Origin: Candidatus Kapaibacterium sp.
GTDB lineage: Bacteria; Bacteroidota; Ignavibacteria; Kapaibacteriales; UBA2268
Assembly: GCA_030835065.1 (NCBI GenBank)
Contig: JAUQWR010000060.1
Location: 1-6,019, forward strand
Direction: 5' to 3'
Length of the DNA stretch: 6,019 nt
Both the position numbers and the translations under genes were made by a program. This document shows, in pieces, positions 5,458-6,019 of the stretch (positions within the stretch are counted from its first letter, which is position 1; every line of letters begins with the position of its first letter). The notes below the pieces were generated by a model that saw only the letters and a program-made list of their open reading frames with translations, made no database searches and was not told the DNA's origin.

Positions 5458-6019
5458 ATGGAAAAAGTTAGATGTCAATGGTCTTTAGGTACAGAAAATT
5501 TAAAACATTATCACGACACAGAATGGGGCGTGCCACTCCATGATGACAAAATTTTATTTGAATTCCTTGTCCTTGATGCATTTCAAGCAGGTCTTAGTTG
5601 GTCAACAATTTTGAATAAAAGAGAAAATTTTAGATCTGCATTCGATGGTTTTGATGCTAAAATAATAATTAATTATAATCAAAGTAAAATAGATGAATTA
5701 ATGCAAAACGCAGGAATCATAAGAAATAAATTAAAAATTGAATCTACTATTTCTAATGCCAGAGCATTTTTAGAAATAAAATCAAAACTAGGTAGTTTTG
5801 ATAAATTTATCTGGCAATTTACAGATGGAAAAACTATAGTTAATTCATTTAAATCTTTGAAAGAAATACCTGCTTCGACAGCATTATCAGACAAAATGAG
5901 CAAGGAACTTAAGAAAAATGGTTTCAGATTTGTCGGAACAACAATTTGCTATGCTTTTATGCAAGCAATAGGAATGGTAAACGACCATACTATTGATTGC
6001 TTTAGATATAAAGAACTTA
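5458..6019 (+). CDS. tag: DNA-3-methyladenine glycosylase I (3' end cut by window)
   Basis: Tag excises 3-methyladenine from alkylated DNA to begin base excision repair. The frame is open from ATG 5458 to the window edge, giving 187 codons plus one base. E. coli Tag is 187 residues, so only a short tail and the stop are missing. C6, H19, H177 and C181 match the E. coli zinc ligands (Cys4, His17, His175, Cys179). Also present are YHDTEWGVP (18-26), QAGLSW (43-48), AGIIRNK (85-91), GFRFVGTTICYAFMQA (155-170) and NDHTIDC (175-181). Tyr18 and Trp48 of the base pocket are kept, but the pocket glutamate (E. coli Glu38) is Asp40, in LDAFQAG in place of LEGQQAG. ATG starts one base after the glycosyltransferase stop, with GGA at 5448-5450 inside the upstream gene, so translation is probably coupled. 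Confidence 0.94.
   Translation, partial: MEKVRCQWSLGTENLKHYHDTEWGVPLHDDKILFEFLVLDAFQAGLSWSTILNKRENFRSAFDGFDAKIIINYNQSKIDELMQNAGIIRNKLKIESTISNARAFLEIKSKLGSFDKFIWQFTDGKTIVNSFKSLKEIPASTALSDKMSKELKKNGFRFVGTTICYAFMQAIGMVNDHTIDCFRYKEL

Noticed and set aside
1..6019. Mobile elements, CRISPR arrays, tRNA or rRNA genes, toxin-antitoxin or defence genes
   Set aside because: I saw no transposase motifs, spaced repeat arrays, structured RNA signatures or defence domains. Every substantial open stretch is explained by housekeeping genes.

Overview
The window is AT-rich bacterial chromosome that reads as ordinary housekeeping sequence from a Gram-negative organism. It most resembles the Bacteroidota or the wider Fibrobacteres-Chlorobi-Bacteroidetes lineage. 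Three things point that way: candidate promoters of the Bacteroidota TTTG / TAnnTTTG type, a short phosphoglycerate dehydrogenase followed by a DUF1015 gene (an arrangement known from Bacteroides-like genomes), and a GT9 glycosyltransferase of the kind that builds lipopolysaccharide-type glycans. The exact taxon cannot be fixed from this sequence.

Layout. Bases 1-84 hold the last 27 codons of an unrecognised plus-strand gene, which converges on rpmB (ribosomal protein L28, minus strand) across a perfect bidirectional hairpin terminator. A 229-base divergent spacer then separates rpmB from gdhA (NADP-type glutamate dehydrogenase, 447 aa). After a 183-base spacer with a consensus-like promoter, clustered short repeats and a perfect 13-bp leader hairpin come serA (302 aa, no ACT domain) and a DUF1015 gene (412 aa). 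A strong intrinsic terminator closes that unit. The last unit is a GT9 glycosyltransferase (317 aa) and, one base after its stop, tag (3-methyladenine DNA glycosylase I), which runs off the right edge only a few codons before its expected end.

How the genes fit together. GdhA makes glutamate, the amino donor for the transaminase step that follows SerA in serine synthesis. SerA commits 3-phosphoglycerate to serine. The DUF1015 protein has no established function that I can name, but its position behind serA and its D-G-H-H-R motif make a serine-pathway role plausible. GT9 and tag share an apparent transcript without an obvious functional link.

I found no mobile element, CRISPR array, RNA gene or clearly new system. 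The points most worth checking are the loss of a substrate-binding lysine in GdhA (Ser115), the serA-DUF1015 pair, the serA leader structure, and an Asp in place of the base-contacting Glu in Tag.
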